A stretch of DNA of 33,345 nucleotides from an uncultured Burkholderiales bacterium (GTDB lineage Bacteria > Pseudomonadota > Gammaproteobacteria > Burkholderiales > Burkholderiaceae_C). Below, in pieces: positions 24,398-32,330 of the stretch. The position numbers and the translations under genes are program-made. The notes beneath the pieces are model-generated. The model was not told the origin of the DNA. It made no database searches and saw nothing but the letters and a program-made list of their open reading frames with translations. Location of the stretch: the NCBI GenBank assembly GCA_903949285.1, contig CAJAYT010000088.1, positions 1 through 33,345 on the forward strand, given 5' to 3'. Each line of letters starts with the position of its first letter. The first letter of the stretch is position 1.

Positions 24398-24758
24398 AAA
24401 AGGCTTTAGCTTGGGGATCTTCTTCTTAGATATTTAGTAGTAATGGCCGATACAGGCGATACTTTCATGCACATTTTGATACAGGCCTATTGAATAGCGG
24501 TTGTACCCTTCGTGATACGAAGTGTACGGCCTTGAATTCTCTCAGGGAATTCCCTAATGAAAGATCAGGTGTCGTCAGCGTCTCAAACAAATTTGTAAAG
24601 TTTGAGGCTACATGGGGCCTGATTGGGGCAGAACTTTATGCGATTAAGTGAAAGTGCCCAAGTGATGATAAACATTTTTTTAGCCTGAATGGTAAACTTT
24701 GATGTGATCTCCCTCAGGAGACGACTATTTATTTACTGAACTTTGAAAGACTCCAAGA
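24398..24758. other. Divergent intergenic region rich in palindromes
   Basis: No gene was found in 361 bases between the AbrB-type gene and the aldehyde dehydrogenase. Visible structure: a 25-base near-perfect dyad at 24503-24527, the perfect 12-base palindrome AGGGAATTCCCT at 24544-24555, and nested repeats ATCAGG...CTCAAAC...GTTTGAG...CCTGAT at 24564-24623. This should hold promoters and operators for both genes. Confidence 0.5.
24503..24527. promoter_or_regulatory. 25-base dyad, operator-like
   Basis: GTACCCTTCGT (24503-24513) and ACGAAGTGTAC (24517-24527) are reverse complements except for one position, around a GAT centre. It lies about 106 bases upstream of the AbrB-type gene start and 230 from the aldehyde dehydrogenase start. 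The regulator is unknown. Confidence 0.45.
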
Positions 24759-26195
24759 ATGACCTATGCTAATACTCAGTTGTTAATTGACGGCCAATGG
24801 TGCGACGCTGCAGACGGAAAAACACTGCCCGTTCTTAATCCAGCAACAGCGCAGGAAATTGGTCGAGTTGCATTTGCGAGTAAAGTGGACTTGGACCGAG
24901 CTTTAAGCGCAGCTCAAAAGGGTTTTGATACATGGCGCAGAGTTCCTGCTTTTGAGCGTTGCAAAATCATGCGTCAAGCAGCCGCTCTTTTAAGAGAGCG
25001 CGCTCCCGCTATTGCGGCTTTGATGACCCAGGAACAAGGCAAACCGCTCGCAGAAGCTAAAGCTGAGATTGGTATGGCAAGCGACATCATTGAGTTCTTT
25101 GCTGAAGAAGGCAAACGCGTTTATGGGCGTGTCGTTCCAGCGCGTAACTTAGCCGCCCAACAAATGGTACTCAAAGACCCTGTAGGACCCGTTGCAGCAT
25201 TTACGCCTTGGAACTTCCCGATCAACCAAGTCGTTCGCAAACTCAGTGCAGCTTTGGCCACGGGATGCTCCATTATTGTTAAGGCACCTGAGGAAACTCC
25301 AGCTTCCCCTGCTGGGCTTTTGAAAGCATTTTTGGATGCAGGCGTACCCGCAGGTGTGATTGGACTGGTTTACGGTGACCCAGCTGAGATTTCAAGCTAC
25401 TTGATACCTCACCCAACCATTCGAAAAATTACTTTCACCGGATCAACCCCCGTTGGTAAGCAGTTGGCTGCTATGGCTGGACAACACATGAAGCGCGCGA
25501 CGATGGAGTTGGGTGGTCACGCTCCGGTGATTGTTTGTGAGGACGCTGACGTTGAATTAGCTGCCAAAGCTGCTGGAGCCGCTAAATTTCGTAACGCAGG
25601 ACAAGTCTGCATCTCCCCAACCCGTTTCCTAGTTCACTCCAGCCTGAAGAAATCCTTTATTGATGCGATGGTCAAGCAAGCTGGGAGCCTTAAGATTGGC
25701 AATGGACTTGAGGACGGTACGACCATGGGACCACTTGCCAATCCACGCCGCTTAACGGCTATGGCCGAGTTCACCAAAGACGCTATCAGCAAGGGTGCAA
25801 CGGTTTCTGCTGGTGGTGAGCGCATTGGGACAACGGGTAACTTCTTTGCTCCCACCATTTTGTCTGACGTGAGTCTTGACGCAAAAGTATTCAACGATGA
25901 GCCCTTTGGTCCAATGGCAGCTATTAGAACCTTCAACACAATGGATGAGGCGATTGCTGAATCTAACCGGCTCCCTTTTGGGCTGGCCAGTTATGCTTTT
26001 ACAAAATCGCTCAAAAACGCTCACCTATTAGCTCAACAATTGCAGGTCGGTATGCTTTGGATGAACCAGCCTGCAGTTGCTTGGCCAGAGATGCCCTTTG
26101 GAGGGGTAAAGGACTCCGGATACGGATCAGAAGGCGGCTCAGAGGCGCTTGAGGCGTATCTGAATACGAAGTCAGTCTCAATTGTTTGCGATTGA
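24759..26195 (+). CDS. NAD(P)+-dependent aldehyde dehydrogenase (succinate-/2-oxoglutarate-semialdehyde type)
   Basis: A 478-residue aldehyde dehydrogenase that oxidises an aldehyde to a carboxylate. The cofactor and oxyanion region is [10 protein letters not shown] (Asn152), the Rossmann loop [14 protein letters not shown], catalytic base Glu250 in MELGGHAP and nucleophile Cys284 in [23 protein letters not shown] and [15 protein letters not shown] are also standard. It is closest in feel to GabD/succinate-semialdehyde and alpha-ketoglutarate-semialdehyde dehydrogenases. If the latter, it could serve an oxidative glucarate route, but the dehydratase needed to link it to gudD is not in the window. 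It is monocistronic, ending in a strong terminator. Confidence 0.93.
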   Translation: MTYANTQLLIDGQWCDAADGKTLPVLNPATAQEIGRVAFASKVDLDRALSAAQKGFDTWRRVPAFERCKIMRQAAALLRERAPAIAALMTQEQGKPLAEAKAEIGMASDIIEFFAEEGKRVYGRVVPARNLAAQQMVLKDPVGPVAAFTPWNFPINQVVRKLSAALATGCSIIVKAPEETPASPAGLLKAFLDAGVPAGVIGLVYGDPAEISSYLIPHPTIRKITFTGSTPVGKQLAAMAGQHMKRATMELGGHAPVIVCEDADVELAAKAAGAAKFRNAGQVCISPTRFLVHSSLKKSFIDAMVKQAGSLKIGNGLEDGTTMGPLANPRRLTAMAEFTKDAISKGATVSAGGERIGTTGNFFAPTILSDVSLDAKVFNDEPFGPMAAIRTFNTMDEAIAESNRLPFGLASYAFTKSLKNAHLLAQQLQVGMLWMNQPAVAWPEMPFGGVKDSGYGSEGGSEALEAYLNTKSVSIVCD

Positions 26196-26228
26196 TCGTT
26201 AGAGCAACTCACTTTTTGAGATGCGTGT

Positions 26229-26251
26229 GGGGGCTTTAGGCCCCCCTTTTT
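26229..26251 (+). terminator. Rho-independent terminator after the aldehyde dehydrogenase
   Basis: GGGGGC (26229-26234) and GCCCCC (26240-26245) form a G+C-rich stem with loop TTTAG, followed by C and TTTTT. It is the clearest intrinsic terminator in the window and separates the dehydrogenase from the binding-protein gene. Confidence 0.9.
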
Positions 26252-26307
26252 ATATAACGCATCTGGTGGGATGGAGTTTTTAATTTGGGAAAAGAGCGAT
26301 AACAAGC

Positions 26308-27132
26308 ATGAATAACTTGAGCTTAATAGTCTTTAGACGCAGCCTGGTGAAAGTCGGTTTGAGGTTGGGTTTAGGTTTAGCACTGGGATGTGCACTGAGT
26401 ACCGTTTACGCAGGACTCTCGGATTTTGCAGACAGTTTTTCAGTACGCGGTGAGCTCAGGATGGGCCTGTATTCAGGCTCGCCCACCTCTGTGATTACGA
26501 ACCCTGCAACCTCTGAGAAGGTGGGCGTTGGTTATGAGTTGGGCCGTGAGTTTGCAAAAGTCCTTCAGCTCAAATATGTGCCGATCATTTATCCCAAGAA
26601 CGCAGATGTGTTCTACGCTGCAAAACAAGCAAGTATTGACCTTGTTTTTACAAACGCATCGCCTGAGCGCGCTCAAGTGCTCCAATTCTCTAAGCCTGTA
26701 GTTCGCATCGAGCGTGGATACTTGGTGAGCTCGCTTGGACCTATTCAATCGGTATCTCAACTAGATCAGCCCGGAATCCGTGTCGGGGTAAGCGTAGGCA
26801 GTAGTTCGGAGTTGGAACTCACTCATCTTCTCAAAAATGCCGTTGTAGTGCGTACCAACTCTACTGCGAGCGCTATCGAGATGCTAAGAACTGGACAATT
26901 GGACGCGTTTTCTACGAATAAAGGAATTCTATTTGAGATGTCAGATCAATGGGAGCACTCAAAAGTGCTAGATGAAGTTTTGGGTTACGAAAGCATTGCC
27001 CTAGGTCTACCTAAGTCACGTGTAGTAGATATGGACTTCGTAAACAATTTTGTTGATGAGTTAAAGAGAAACGGCGAGCTAAGCAAAATTATTAAGCGCG
27101 CAGGTCTCAGAGGTGTTGCCAAAGACGAGTGA
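26308..27132 (+). CDS. Periplasmic amino-acid-type ABC substrate-binding protein (SBP family 3)
   Basis: A 274-residue exported protein of the bacterial extracellular solute-binding family 3. A long signal peptide (about 1-35, basic start then VKVGLRLGLGLALGCALSTVYA-type core) precedes the mature domain. Family landmarks are GELRMGLYSGSP, VGYELGREFAKVL, ASIDLVFTNASPERAQVLQF (the usual TITPERxxxxxFS segment, here NASPERAQVLQFSKP) and VGVSVGSSSELEL. It resembles amino-acid or opine binding proteins, but no permease or ATPase genes adjoin it, so it is an orphan component. The family-standard acidic ligand residue is not certain here. It begins after the terminator of the previous gene and ends about 200 bases before a convergent ion-channel gene. 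Confidence 0.9.
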   Translation: MNNLSLIVFRRSLVKVGLRLGLGLALGCALSTVYAGLSDFADSFSVRGELRMGLYSGSPTSVITNPATSEKVGVGYELGREFAKVLQLKYVPIIYPKNADVFYAAKQASIDLVFTNASPERAQVLQFSKPVVRIERGYLVSSLGPIQSVSQLDQPGIRVGVSVGSSSELELTHLLKNAVVVRTNSTASAIEMLRTGQLDAFSTNKGILFEMSDQWEHSKVLDEVLGYESIALGLPKSRVVDMDFVNNFVDELKRNGELSKIIKRAGLRGVAKDE

Positions 27133-27335
27133 TTGGTTGATAAATATAGGTGGAAATCACAATAATTCGGTTTCTTAAAAGGTCCCAATCAATGCGGCTA
27201 AGCTTAACTGCTTGGACACTTCATTTGATCCCATAAGGCAAAATGAAGGCAAGACAATGAAGCAAAAGTGCCAAGGGTTTGGCTCATTGGCCAGATCTAA
27301 ATAATCAGGCCAATGTGATCCTCAAATTAGAGGCG

Positions 27336-28205
27336 TCAGATCCGCACCTGGGTGAGCCCTTTGATCATATCTTTTACCTCATCGAGTTCTTTTTTGATGG
27401 CATGGAACTCTTCATTGATTTGCAACAGAAGTCTTTGCTCCTCAATGTGACGTTGTGCTTCGTCTTGGATGCGTTTTTCTTCTTCCTTATCAGCTGCACT
27501 GTGTGCACTGAAGGAGTCCACAATTGCAGCCACAAAGAGGTTCACGACCACAAAAGTGGCGATCATGATGAAGACTACAAAGAAAACCCATGAATTCGGG
27601 AACTTCTCCATAACAGGTCTTGCGATACCGTCTGACCAGCTCTCAAGTGTCATAACTTGGAACAGTGTAAAGAAGCTAGAACCAAGGTTGCCGAAGAATT
27701 CAGGGAATTCTTTTCCGAATAGATTGGTCGTGACAACGGCCGATACATAGAACACAATCAACATCAGTCCCATAACTGATCCCAAGCTTGCGAGTGAGCC
27801 CAAAAGGCCCCTAACAACTTTACGCATGCTGTCGACTTTATTAATCAAGCGAAGTACACGAAGTACTCGCAGTGATCGCAAAACTGCGAGTGACTCTGAT
27901 GCAGGGATCAATGCAATCGCGATAACAACGAAATCAAACAGACACCAAGGATCTTTAAAGAAGCTCAGACCTCTGGCTAGCATTAGAAATGCTAGTTCAC
28001 AGATGAAAATCCCCAAAATGGTGTGGTCAAGGATATGTAATTCCTCGCCAATTTCACTCATGATCCAAGGACTTGTTTCCATGCCAAGTAAGATGGCATT
28101 GATAAAAATCAGCGCAACGATACCGTGTTGAATGAAAGGTTTGGCAAGAATATGCTCTATTTTGAGCTGCCAACCGGCTTGGACTTTAGTGTTTTCTGCG
28201 TTCAT
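27336..28205 (-). CDS. Voltage-gated ion channel, BacNav/NaChBac type, filter TLESWSD
   Basis: A 289-residue single-domain voltage-gated channel subunit, the closest paralogue of the channel at 16543. S1 is IVALIFINAILLGMETSP (~29-46), S4 is LRSLRVLRVLRLINK with arginines at 110, 113, 116 and 119, the S4-S5 linker is RKVVRGLLGSL, and the filter TLESWSD is at 186-192. S6 is FIMIATFVVVNLFVAAIVD (~212-231). A long neck and coiled coil follow: an acidic/basic stretch DKEEEKRIQDEAQRHIEEQR then EEFHAIKKELDEVKDMI. The filter differs from NavAb (TLESWSM) only at the last position, so Na+ selectivity is expected. Convergent with the upstream binding-protein gene; start ATG 28205. Confidence 0.95.
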   Translation of the reverse strand: MNAENTKVQAGWQLKIEHILAKPFIQHGIVALIFINAILLGMETSPWIMSEIGEELHILDHTILGIFICELAFLMLARGLSFFKDPWCLFDFVVIAIALIPASESLAVLRSLRVLRVLRLINKVDSMRKVVRGLLGSLASLGSVMGLMLIVFYVSAVVTTNLFGKEFPEFFGNLGSSFFTLFQVMTLESWSDGIARPVMEKFPNSWVFFVVFIMIATFVVVNLFVAAIVDSFSAHSAADKEEEKRIQDEAQRHIEEQRLLLQINEEFHAIKKELDEVKDMIKGLTQVRI

Positions 28206-28942
28206 TACTATGATCGGGGGTTAATTGAGTGCAAGGGCAATATGATATCTAAATATATGGTCATTTAGAGGGAGGTGAGTGCATTTTTTCTTAGCATTTC
28301 AAAATTTGTTCTAGTCAGCTAAGCTCCTTAAGAAACTGAGTCATTTTTACTCTTGTATCTGCTTGATGAATAGTACCGTTTAATTTAATTCAAAGTAATT
28401 ACACACGATTACTCGGGTAGTGATGTACTGCATGAGTTTTACAGGCGAAGAGATTGATTTTGTGAGGAATTTATTAGCCTACGCGTGTAATGTAAACTTA
28501 CATGTAGCCCACGCTTTGCCAGAACTCTACAAGCCTTGAAGTGCATGTAAGCCCTCCAATAGTGCACTATGTTTGTCAGGTTTATATTCCAGGTGCAGAG
28601 GGTGGTAGATGCTTAAAAATGGGGCACTTAACGTTATGACAAATCGCTTTTGGTGTGAGCGCCAATCCTCACACACCCATTTATTTAAATAATTAAATTT
28701 TTTAGTCCTTCAAAACCTGAATTGCTAGTGGTGAATCAAAGTCTATGAGCACAGTCATACAAAAAGGTTAAACTACGCGGGAGGGTTCGTATAGTTTGGC
28801 GAAAATGGTAGCGTTAAAGCAAGTGGGCGTGCGCATTGATTGACATTAAAATCAAAAATCAACAATGTGCGTGTTCGGTAGTTTGACTGATCGTTTGCGT
28901 CAAACCCAAACACATCAGCGTAGCCAAATGGATTGTGTTGAA
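28206..28942. other. Long gap between channel gene and tRNA-Leu
   Basis: 737 bases with no recognised gene. Contents: a possible 35-codon ORF (28432-28539) and a hairpin ATGTAA/TTACAT (28490-28503) with GCGTG/CACGC outside it (28483-28487, 28510-28514). A complex of inverted repeats lies at 28769-28905, including GTTTGAC/GTCAAAC (28881-28887, 28899-28905). The structured part lies just downstream of the reverse-strand tRNA and could be its 3' trailer or a small RNA. Confidence 0.4.
28432..28539 (+). CDS. Very small possible ORF (35 aa)
   Basis: ATG 28432 to TGA 28537-28539 encodes a product starting MSFTGEEIDFVRNLLAYACN; an ATG three codons earlier (28423) is also in frame. The composition looks protein-like and helical, but no convincing ribosome site is seen and the stretch overlaps an inverted repeat. 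I do not recognise it and doubt that it is real. Confidence 0.15.
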   Translation: MSFTGEEIDFVRNLLAYACNVNLHVAHALPELYKP

Positions 28943-29027
<85 letters not shown>

Positions 29028-29046
29028 AGTTCAGGAAAAGAGGGTG

Positions 29047-29074
29047 ATTCTATCAAAAACTTTGCACACTCCAA
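29047..29074 (-). promoter_or_regulatory. Sigma-70 promoter for tRNA-Leu
   Basis: On the reverse strand, TTGGAG (29069-29074) is a -35 element and TAGAAT (29047-29052) a -10, with a 16-base spacer. The start point would fall near 29040, about 13 bases before the mature tRNA. It ends only eight bases from the rnr start codon. Confidence 0.65.
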
Positions 29075-29081
29075 CGCAGCC

Positions 29082-31442
29082 TTGTTGGAAGAAATATCTG
29101 GAACCGTCCAAGGACACCGTGACGGCCATGGTTTTTTGATGAGAGATGACGGTCAAGCAGATATCTATCTCCCTCCAAATGAAATGCGCGCGGTCCTGCA
29201 CAAAGACCACATCAAGGTCCGAATCACGCGTATGGACAAGAAGGGCCGGCCTGAGGGACGCGTATTAGAAATTATCGAGCGTCCAAAGCACCCTATTATC
29301 GGCAGATTGCTTCAAGAGGGGGGCCTTTGGTTGGTTGCACCCGAGGATAAGCGGTATGGTCAAGACGTGCTCATCCCCAAAGGGGCAACAGGCCAAGCAA
29401 AGCCAGGAGAGGTGGTTGTTACTGAGTTGACCGAGGTCCCTAGTCTTTACGGTCAACCGGTTGGTCGCGTAGTGGAAGTACTTGGTGATGTAGACGATCC
29501 GGGGATGGAGATTGAGATTGCTGTTAGAAAGTATTCTGTTCCTCATGAGTTTTCTCAGGCTTGTTTGAATCTAGCGAAAACTTTGCCCGAGAAAGTCCGA
29601 AGCGCTGATCGTGCGAACCGCGTTGATCTCACTGACATACCACTCGTGACCATAGACGGTGAGGATGCTAGGGATTTTGACGACGCAGTTTATTGCACCC
29701 CTGCCAAAGTTGGAAGAACCAAAGGATGGCGACTTTTAGTCGCCATTGCCGATGTAAGTCACTATGTTCAAACGGGCAGTGCAATTGATATTGATGCATA
29801 TGACCGTGCAACCAGTGTTTACTTTCCAAGGCGTGTCATACCCATGTTGCCTGAGAAGCTGTCCAATGAGCTTTGCTCTTTGAAGCCTGACGTGGAGCGT
29901 CTTTGCATGGTCTGCGATATGTTGATCACGGGGGACGGAAAGATCCATGCATATCAGTTTTATCCCGCTGTTATGTTTAGTCACGCGCGCATGACCTATA
30001 CCGAAGTGGCTGCGATATTGAGTAACACACGCGGTCCAGAGGCCCTTCGAAGAAAAGAGCGGATTCCCGAATTAATTAACTTATACGATGTTTACCGAGC
30101 GCTCCTAAAAGAGCGACAGGTAAGGGGAGCCATTGACTTTGAGAGCGTGGAGACACAAATCATTTGTGATGATTCGGGGCGAATCGAGAAAATAGTACCC
30201 CGCGAACGAACTGAGGCGCATCGGTTAATTGAGGAGGCCATGCTTGCTGCAAACGTCTGCAGTGCTGAATTCGTGTTGGGCGGCAAGCAACCCGCGCTTT
30301 ACAGGGTGCATGAGGGTCCGACTCCAGAGAAGAGAGAAACGCTCAAGGCTTACCTTAGAGCGACTGGCATTAACGCAAGCCTCAGCGAGGATCCCGCTCC
30401 CAAGGAGTTTCAAGCTATTGCATTAGCAACCAAAGAGCGACCTGATGCGCAGCAGATCCACTCAATGTTGCTGCGCTCCATGCAGCAAGCCATCTATACG
30501 CCTTTTAACAGCGGACATTTTGGTTTGGCTTATGAAGGATATACGCACTTCACCAGTCCCATCAGGCGCTACCCTGATCTGCTGGTCCATAGAGTTATTA
30601 AAGCCAAATTGTTAGGTCAAACTTACTCCCTCCCCAAGCTTCCTTTGCCTGGGGAGGCTCATGCCAAGTTGGCCAGACGTTTGGCAATGAACAATGCCAA
30701 GAAAAAAACTCCCTCAAAAGTGCAAAAGAAATCGGGTCCCGAGATGCAGGCTTGGGAGGCTGCGGGACTGCATTGCAGCGCCAACGAGCGACGTGCGGAT
30801 GAGGCTAGTCGCGATGTAGAGGCCTGGTTAAAGTGCAAATACATGCGCGAGCATTTGGGAGAGGAGTTCAGTGGAACTGTGACCTCCGTAGCTGGATTTG
30901 GTGTATTCGTGACACTGGACCAAATGTATGTTGAGGGATTGGTTCACATTACTGAATTGGGCGGAGAGTACTTTAATTTTGATGAAGTGCGCCAAGAGTT
31001 GCGCGGCGAGCGCACTGGAATTCGTTACGCAATCGGGACTAAGGTGAGGGTTCAGGTCTCAAGGGTTGATTTAGATGGTCGCAAAATCGACTTTAGATTG
31101 GTCACCTCAGATACGGAGCGCTTTGGAGCTGCGATCCTCTCCAAAGGGTTATCTAGAGGCGGCAAAGCCGCTGGAGCTCCAGCAAAGGGGGCGCAGCGTG
31201 GTGCGCTAGAGGCTAATCCTTATGCTGCGGGTGCAAAGCCTAAAGTCAAAAAAGACAAAACCAAATCTAGAACCAAGCCCGAAGCCAATAAAGTTAACAC
31301 GACTATAGAGGCGCCAATACCAAAGAAATCCGGCACAAAGGGTCGCGCTAATAAGAGTTTGGATCAGGTATTACAGTCAGCTGTGACTTTGAAAGCTGCG
31401 GCCAAGAAAAAGAAAGGGCGCAAGCCATTTAGAATGAATTGA
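29082..31442 (+). CDS. rnr: Ribonuclease R (exoribonuclease, short N-terminus)
   Basis: A 786-residue 3'-to-5' exoribonuclease of the RNB family that degrades structured RNA. Order: cold-shock domains begin at once (GTVQGHRDGHGFLMRDDG), and the RNB catalytic domain has IDGEDARDFDDAVY with metal ligands Asp192, Asp198, Asp200 and Asp201. The RNB domain runs through FTSPIRRYPDLLVHR. An S1 domain (about 595-675, GTVTSVAGFGVFVTLDQMYV) and a Lys-rich tail (about 685-786) follow. Compared with E. coli RNase R (Asp272) the N-terminus is 80 residues shorter, so the usual helix-turn-helix segment is missing. The frame is open upstream only to a stop at 28998 and contains no ATG or GTG, so TTG 29082 is the best start. 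Confidence 0.93.
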   Translation: MLEEISGTVQGHRDGHGFLMRDDGQADIYLPPNEMRAVLHKDHIKVRITRMDKKGRPEGRVLEIIERPKHPIIGRLLQEGGLWLVAPEDKRYGQDVLIPKGATGQAKPGEVVVTELTEVPSLYGQPVGRVVEVLGDVDDPGMEIEIAVRKYSVPHEFSQACLNLAKTLPEKVRSADRANRVDLTDIPLVTIDGEDARDFDDAVYCTPAKVGRTKGWRLLVAIADVSHYVQTGSAIDIDAYDRATSVYFPRRVIPMLPEKLSNELCSLKPDVERLCMVCDMLITGDGKIHAYQFYPAVMFSHARMTYTEVAAILSNTRGPEALRRKERIPELINLYDVYRALLKERQVRGAIDFESVETQIICDDSGRIEKIVPRERTEAHRLIEEAMLAANVCSAEFVLGGKQPALYRVHEGPTPEKRETLKAYLRATGINASLSEDPAPKEFQAIALATKERPDAQQIHSMLLRSMQQAIYTPFNSGHFGLAYEGYTHFTSPIRRYPDLLVHRVIKAKLLGQTYSLPKLPLPGEAHAKLARRLAMNNAKKKTPSKVQKKSGPEMQAWEAAGLHCSANERRADEASRDVEAWLKCKYMREHLGEEFSGTVTSVAGFGVFVTLDQMYVEGLVHITELGGEYFNFDEVRQELRGERTGIRYAIGTKVRVQVSRVDLDGRKIDFRLVTSDTERFGAAILSKGLSRGGKAAGAPAKGAQRGALEANPYAAGAKPKVKKDKTKSRTKPEANKVNTTIEAPIPKKSGTKGRANKSLDQVLQSAVTLKAAAKKKKGRKPFRMN

Positions 31443-31529
31443 TATCTTTGCAGCCTTAGAAAAATTGAATTGGCTAAGATTGATATGCGAAATTATTTTG
31501 AATAACTAAAACTTTATTGGAGATAAAAC

Positions 31530-32282
31530 GTGAGTAACTCGTCAAAAATTGCAATCGTCACTGGAGCCGGCTCAGGTGTAGGTAAAGCGACCGCTACGGC
31601 ACTTATGAAAGTGGGTTACAGAGTCGCATTGGTTGGCCGACGCGCAGAGATGTTGCAAGAGGTCTATGATCTCGCGCCAAAGGGACAAGCCCTGGTGGTA
31701 CCCACAGATGTTGCCGATCCTGCGGCTGTGAAAGCTTTGTTTGAGAAAACCGTCAAAGAGTGGGGCCGTGTTGATTTGTTGTTCAACAATGCAGGCGTTG
31801 GTGCTCCTGCTGTTCCCTTGGAGGAGCTAACCGTTGAGCAGTGGACGAACGTTGTGAACATCAACCTTAACGGAATGTTTTATTGTTTACAACAAGCTTT
31901 TCGTGTGATGAAGGATCAAAAGCCCATGGGGGGGCGAATCATCAACAACGGATCCATATCTGCTCACGCACCAAGACCTAATTCAATTGCATACACCTCG
32001 ACCAAGCACGCTGTTACTGGACTTACCAAGACCGCGGCGCTAGACGGGCGTAAGTACGACATTGCAGTTGGCCAAATTGATATTGGCAACGCGGGTACCC
32101 CTATGGCTCAGCGCATGGCCTCAGGTGTCCCTCAAGCCAATGGTCAAATTGCGATTGAGCCGTTAATGAATGTTGACTTTGTGGGGCAATCCATTGTGTA
32201 TATGGATAGTTTGCCCCTAGAGGCAAACGTGCTCTTTCATACCGTTATGGCGACAAAGATGCCTTTTGTTGGTCGGGGCTAG
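31530..32282 (+). CDS. SDR-family oxidoreductase
   Basis: A 250-residue classical short-chain dehydrogenase. The nucleotide-binding motif is TGAGSGVG (11-18), followed by GRR at 36-38, where the arginines suggest NADP(H). NNAG is at 86-89, Asn114 (INLNGMF), catalytic Ser142/144 (NNGSISAH), Tyr155 and Lys159 (YTSTKHA). The C-terminal third lacks the usual DGG ending and instead ends [12 protein letters not shown], characteristic of an SDR subgroup of unknown substrate. The GTG start at 31530 is supported by GGAG ten bases upstream. It follows rnr by 87 bases and may have its own promoter. It is only distantly similar to the SDR at 3047. Confidence 0.92.
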   Translation: MSNSSKIAIVTGAGSGVGKATATALMKVGYRVALVGRRAEMLQEVYDLAPKGQALVVPTDVADPAAVKALFEKTVKEWGRVDLLFNNAGVGAPAVPLEELTVEQWTNVVNINLNGMFYCLQQAFRVMKDQKPMGGRIINNGSISAHAPRPNSIAYTSTKHAVTGLTKTAALDGRKYDIAVGQIDIGNAGTPMAQRMASGVPQANGQIAIEPLMNVDFVGQSIVYMDSLPLEANVLFHTVMATKMPFVGRG

Positions 32283-32298
32283 ACCACTCTTTCAACTC

Positions 32299-32330
32299 AA
32301 TCAGGTGCAACACCTCGTATGCGCCTGATT
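32299..32330. terminator. Bidirectional terminator-like hairpin
   Basis: AATCAGGTGC (32299-32308) pairs with GCGCCTGATT (32321-32330) with a single G-T-type mismatch and a 12-base loop, followed by TAGTTTC. It lies between the convergent SDR and nnr genes and overlaps the stop of the latter. Confidence 0.6.
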
